From the NCBI GenBank assembly GCA_044450785.1, contig JBIOJM010000415.1, forward strand, positions 1 to 8,072: a stretch of 8,072 nt of DNA. Reading direction: 5' to 3'. The first letter of the stretch is position 1, and every line of letters begins with the position of its first letter. Made by a program: the position numbers and the translations under genes. Source of the DNA: JBIOJM01 sp044450785. GTDB lineage: Bacteria; Planctomycetota; Planctomycetia; Isosphaerales; Isosphaeraceae. The notes beneath the pieces are model-generated. The model searched no databases and was not told the DNA's origin. It saw only the letters and a list, made by a program, of their open reading frames with translations. Shown in pieces: positions 6,247 through 8,072 of this stretch.

Positions 6247-6275
6247 ACTATACACAATTGTCCACCATTTGTCAA
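6247..6275 (-). promoter_or_regulatory. Strong sigma70-type promoter of the Panacea gene pair
   Basis: On the minus strand TTGACA (6275-6270) matches the -35 consensus at all six bases, and TATAGT (6252-6247) matches the -10 at five of six, with the optimal 17-nt spacer. Transcription should start near 6240, about 38 nt before the ATG at 6202. It is the best promoter match in the window. The segment is rich in A and T compared with the surrounding genes. Confidence 0.75.
6254..6261. promoter_or_regulatory. Palindrome ACAATTGT inside the promoter spacer, possible operator
   Basis: A perfect 8-bp palindrome sits between the -35 and -10 boxes of the Panacea promoter, just upstream of the -10. 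A dimeric repressor bound there would block RNA polymerase, as is common for self-regulated toxin-antitoxin operons. The arms do not extend cleanly beyond 8 bp, and no DNA-binding domain is obvious in either protein of the pair, so the assignment is tentative. Confidence 0.3.
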
Positions 6276-6477
6276 GACGTCCAACCGGTCGCATGGGGTG
6301 TTCAACCGGGTCCGCCGGTCTGGTCCATCGTTCCTCGGGGCGGGTTGATTTCCGATCGTGCCCCGTCCAGAATGGGTTCACACACGCTTCCAGCGCTGGC
6401 GGAACGATCGAATCCGCGCCCGCGGACAGCGTCCGGCCCCGGTCTTTCCGAGACATTCACGCTGGAGTGCGTCACCG

Positions 6478-7992
6478 ATGGCCTCGTTTGACCCTCAGGA
6501 TTTCGGCTTCGAGGAGCCACCGCCCCGCCCGGCAACGCCGCCGGTCCGCCGGAGGTTCTTGGTGGTCCTGGTCGTGCTCTGTCTGGCCGCGCTGGTCGTC
6601 TACGGCGTGCCATACGTCGCCGAGCGGACCAGCTATGCCTGGGAGGCAGGGCGGGCGCGGGCCGACTCTGAAGCCCTGGCGAAGCTCGACCAAGAAGGGA
6701 TCGTCAATCGCGCTTCCGCGTTGTTTCGCATGGCGACGAACGCCGTGTCTCCGGCCGTCGTCAACGTGCAGTCGTCTCGTCTGCGGCGCGGCGAGGAGGG
6801 GTTCGCGGGCCTCCCTCTCGGCGGGAACCGCTTGACCCCCGGCTTCCGAGACGCGGAGCTGGGATCGGGCGTCATCGTCGACAAGGCCAAAGGCTATATC
6901 GTCACGAACAACCACGTCGTCAAGGATGCGGATCGGATCCTTGTCCAGTTCGGGCCGGGGGACGAGGTACCGGCCCGGTTGGTGGGCGCCGACCCCAAGT
7001 CCGACCTGGCGGTCCTCCAGGTCAAGGCGCCACTGAAGGTCCAGGCCGAGTGGGGGGATTCGGAGCGGCTCGAGATCGGCGACTGGGTGTTGGCCATCGG
7101 CAGCCCACTCGGCTTCGACCATTCCGTGACTGCCGGCATCGTCTCGGCGACCGAACGCAACAACGTGCGGATTTCGGAATACGAGTCGTTCATTCAGACC
7201 GACGCCGCCATCAATCCCGGAAACTCCGGCGGCCCGTTGATCAACCTGGCCGGCCAGGTTGTGGGGATCAATACGGCCATCATCACCCAGTCGGGTGGTT
7301 ACGAGGGGATCGGACTGGCCATCCCGTCGGCTCTGGCGCGTCGCGTCGTCGAGGGCCTCATCAAGGGGGGCAAAGTCATTCGAGGCTACCTTGGAGTCAG
7401 ACTTCAGCCGCTGGACACACGGTTGGCTCGCAAGCTGAACCTTCCCAGCAACCGTGGTGCTCTGGTCACCGACGTTCAGCCTGGCAGCCCGGCCGAGCGA
7501 GCCGGGTTGCAAGCCGGCGACGTGATCGTCAAGCTGGCCGACCACGAGATCGCCGACATGGCTGGGCTGAGAAACCTGACCGCAGGTCTGGACGTCGGCG
7601 CCGAGGTCTCGTTGACCTTTTATCGCGAAGGGAAGGCACGGACAGCCGCCGTCACGATCGCCGAGCTCCCTCCCGCGCCGGAAGTACTCTCGTCGTTAGG
7701 GTTCGGCGTCCGTGAGCGGCCCGCGCCTCGAGACGGCGGCGGCCGTGTCGTTGAGATCGACTTGGTGGTCGCCGGCAGCCCCGCATTCATGGCTGGCTTG
7801 CGTCCCCGCATGCGGATCATCGCGGTCGGCGAAAGGAGGGAGCCGGTCCACACCCTGGCCGAATTCGAAGTCGCCGTCCGCAAGCTCGACCCCGAACGAG
7901 GTTTGCTCCTGGAGGTTCAGTCGATTGATGGTCGGAGCAGACTCATCCTCCTGGGTACGGGCGGCGAGAACCAAGGGAACGCCCGCCCCTGA
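6478..7992 (+). CDS. htrA: HtrA/DegP-like membrane-anchored serine protease with two PDZ domains
   Basis: A 504-residue protein. A short proline-rich cytoplasmic tail ends in RRR (24-26) and is followed by one hydrophobic segment (about 27-47), so the rest should face the periplasm. The trypsin-like domain shows the full triad: H146 in TNNHVV, D176 in SDLAVL, S250 in NPGNSGGPL. PDZ1 (about 303-397) starts with the peptide-binding loop GYLGV; PDZ2 (about 406-496) starts with LGFGV and is more divergent. Such proteins degrade or refold damaged envelope proteins under stress. I chose ATG 6478 because GGAG (6464-6467) precedes it and the next residues lead directly into the anchor; the frame is open back to a GTG at 6358, but those 40 extra residues are arginine-rich and unlike a real N-terminus. 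It is transcribed away from the Panacea pair, with 275 bp between the two starts. No clear promoter was found. Confidence 0.93.
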   Translation: MASFDPQDFGFEEPPPRPATPPVRRRFLVVLVVLCLAALVVYGVPYVAERTSYAWEAGRARADSEALAKLDQEGIVNRASALFRMATNAVSPAVVNVQSSRLRRGEEGFAGLPLGGNRLTPGFRDAELGSGVIVDKAKGYIVTNNHVVKDADRILVQFGPGDEVPARLVGADPKSDLAVLQVKAPLKVQAEWGDSERLEIGDWVLAIGSPLGFDHSVTAGIVSATERNNVRISEYESFIQTDAAINPGNSGGPLINLAGQVVGINTAIITQSGGYEGIGLAIPSALARRVVEGLIKGGKVIRGYLGVRLQPLDTRLARKLNLPSNRGALVTDVQPGSPAERAGLQAGDVIVKLADHEIADMAGLRNLTAGLDVGAEVSLTFYREGKARTAAVTIAELPPAPEVLSSLGFGVRERPAPRDGGGRVVEIDLVVAGSPAFMAGLRPRMRIIAVGERREPVHTLAEFEVAVRKLDPERGLLLEVQSIDGRSRLILLGTGGENQGNARP

Positions 7993-8001
7993 TCGCGGAA
8001 G

Positions 8002-8072
8002 GACGGAGGACGGAGGGCGGAGGACGGAGGGCGGAGGACGGAGGACGGAGGACGGAGGACGGAGGGCGAGGG
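8002..8072. repeat. Heptanucleotide tandem repeat (GACGGAG) running off the right edge
   Basis: Nine consecutive 7-bp units fill 8002-8064: seven are GACGGAG and two (units 3 and 5) are GGCGGAG; a tenth, degraded unit (GGCGAGG) follows, and the array may continue outside. It starts 9 nt after the stop codon of the htrA gene. The G-rich strand has closely spaced GG and GGG runs and could form two-layer G-quadruplexes. Because 7 is not a multiple of 3, copy-number change would shift any reading frame, so it is probably non-coding. It may affect the 3' end of the htrA message. Confidence 0.9.

Noticed and set aside
6358..6477. 40-residue N-terminal extension of the HtrA protein from a GTG start
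   Set aside because: The extra residues are arginine-rich, would sit before the membrane anchor without purpose, and the ATG at 6478 has its own GGAG site.
6472..7545. 357-codon open frame on the minus strand opposite the htrA gene
   Set aside because: Antisense shadow of a gene with a complete serine protease triad and PDZ motifs; the translation has no family features.

Overview
GC-rich bacterial chromosomal DNA. The gene set (Uma2-family nuclease, large AsnB, membrane-anchored HtrA with two PDZ domains, loosely packed genes) suggests a planctomycete, possibly of the Isosphaeraceae/Gemmataceae kind. This is an inference from gene content: there is no rRNA or other marker gene in the window, and no clear prophage, IS element or CRISPR array was seen.

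Layout. Every gene from the left edge to 6202 is on the minus strand, so transcription runs right to left. In that order: a Panacea-domain (SocA-like) protein (6202-5648) overlaps by 4 nt the start of a small basic/acidic-mixed protein of unrecognised family (5651-5274), forming a probable antitoxin-toxin pair behind a near-consensus sigma70-type promoter (6275-6247). Then come asparagine synthase AsnB (5237-3363), a Uma2-family PD-(D/E)XK protein (3226-2597), a 69-codon ORF ending in a TPR-like segment (2568-2359), a calcineurin-like metallophosphoesterase (2187-1432), a 549-bp stretch with no convincing gene (1431-883), and the N-terminal 294 codons of an Eco57I/PstI-type adenine DNA methyltransferase that runs off the left edge. 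On the plus strand, divergent from the Panacea gene, is an HtrA/DegP-like serine protease (6478-7992), followed at once by a 7-bp tandem repeat that continues to the right edge.

How they fit together. The most interesting unit is the Panacea gene plus its unrecognised partner: Panacea is known as an antitoxin domain that pairs with many unrelated toxins, so the partner is a candidate toxin whose family I cannot name. The asnB gene starts only 36 nt after the partner and may be read from the same promoter. The methyltransferase at the left edge probably belongs to a type II restriction-modification system whose nuclease would lie outside the window. The metallophosphoesterase, AsnB and HtrA look like ordinary metabolic or envelope-maintenance genes. 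I see no direct evidence that these genes form one functional system.
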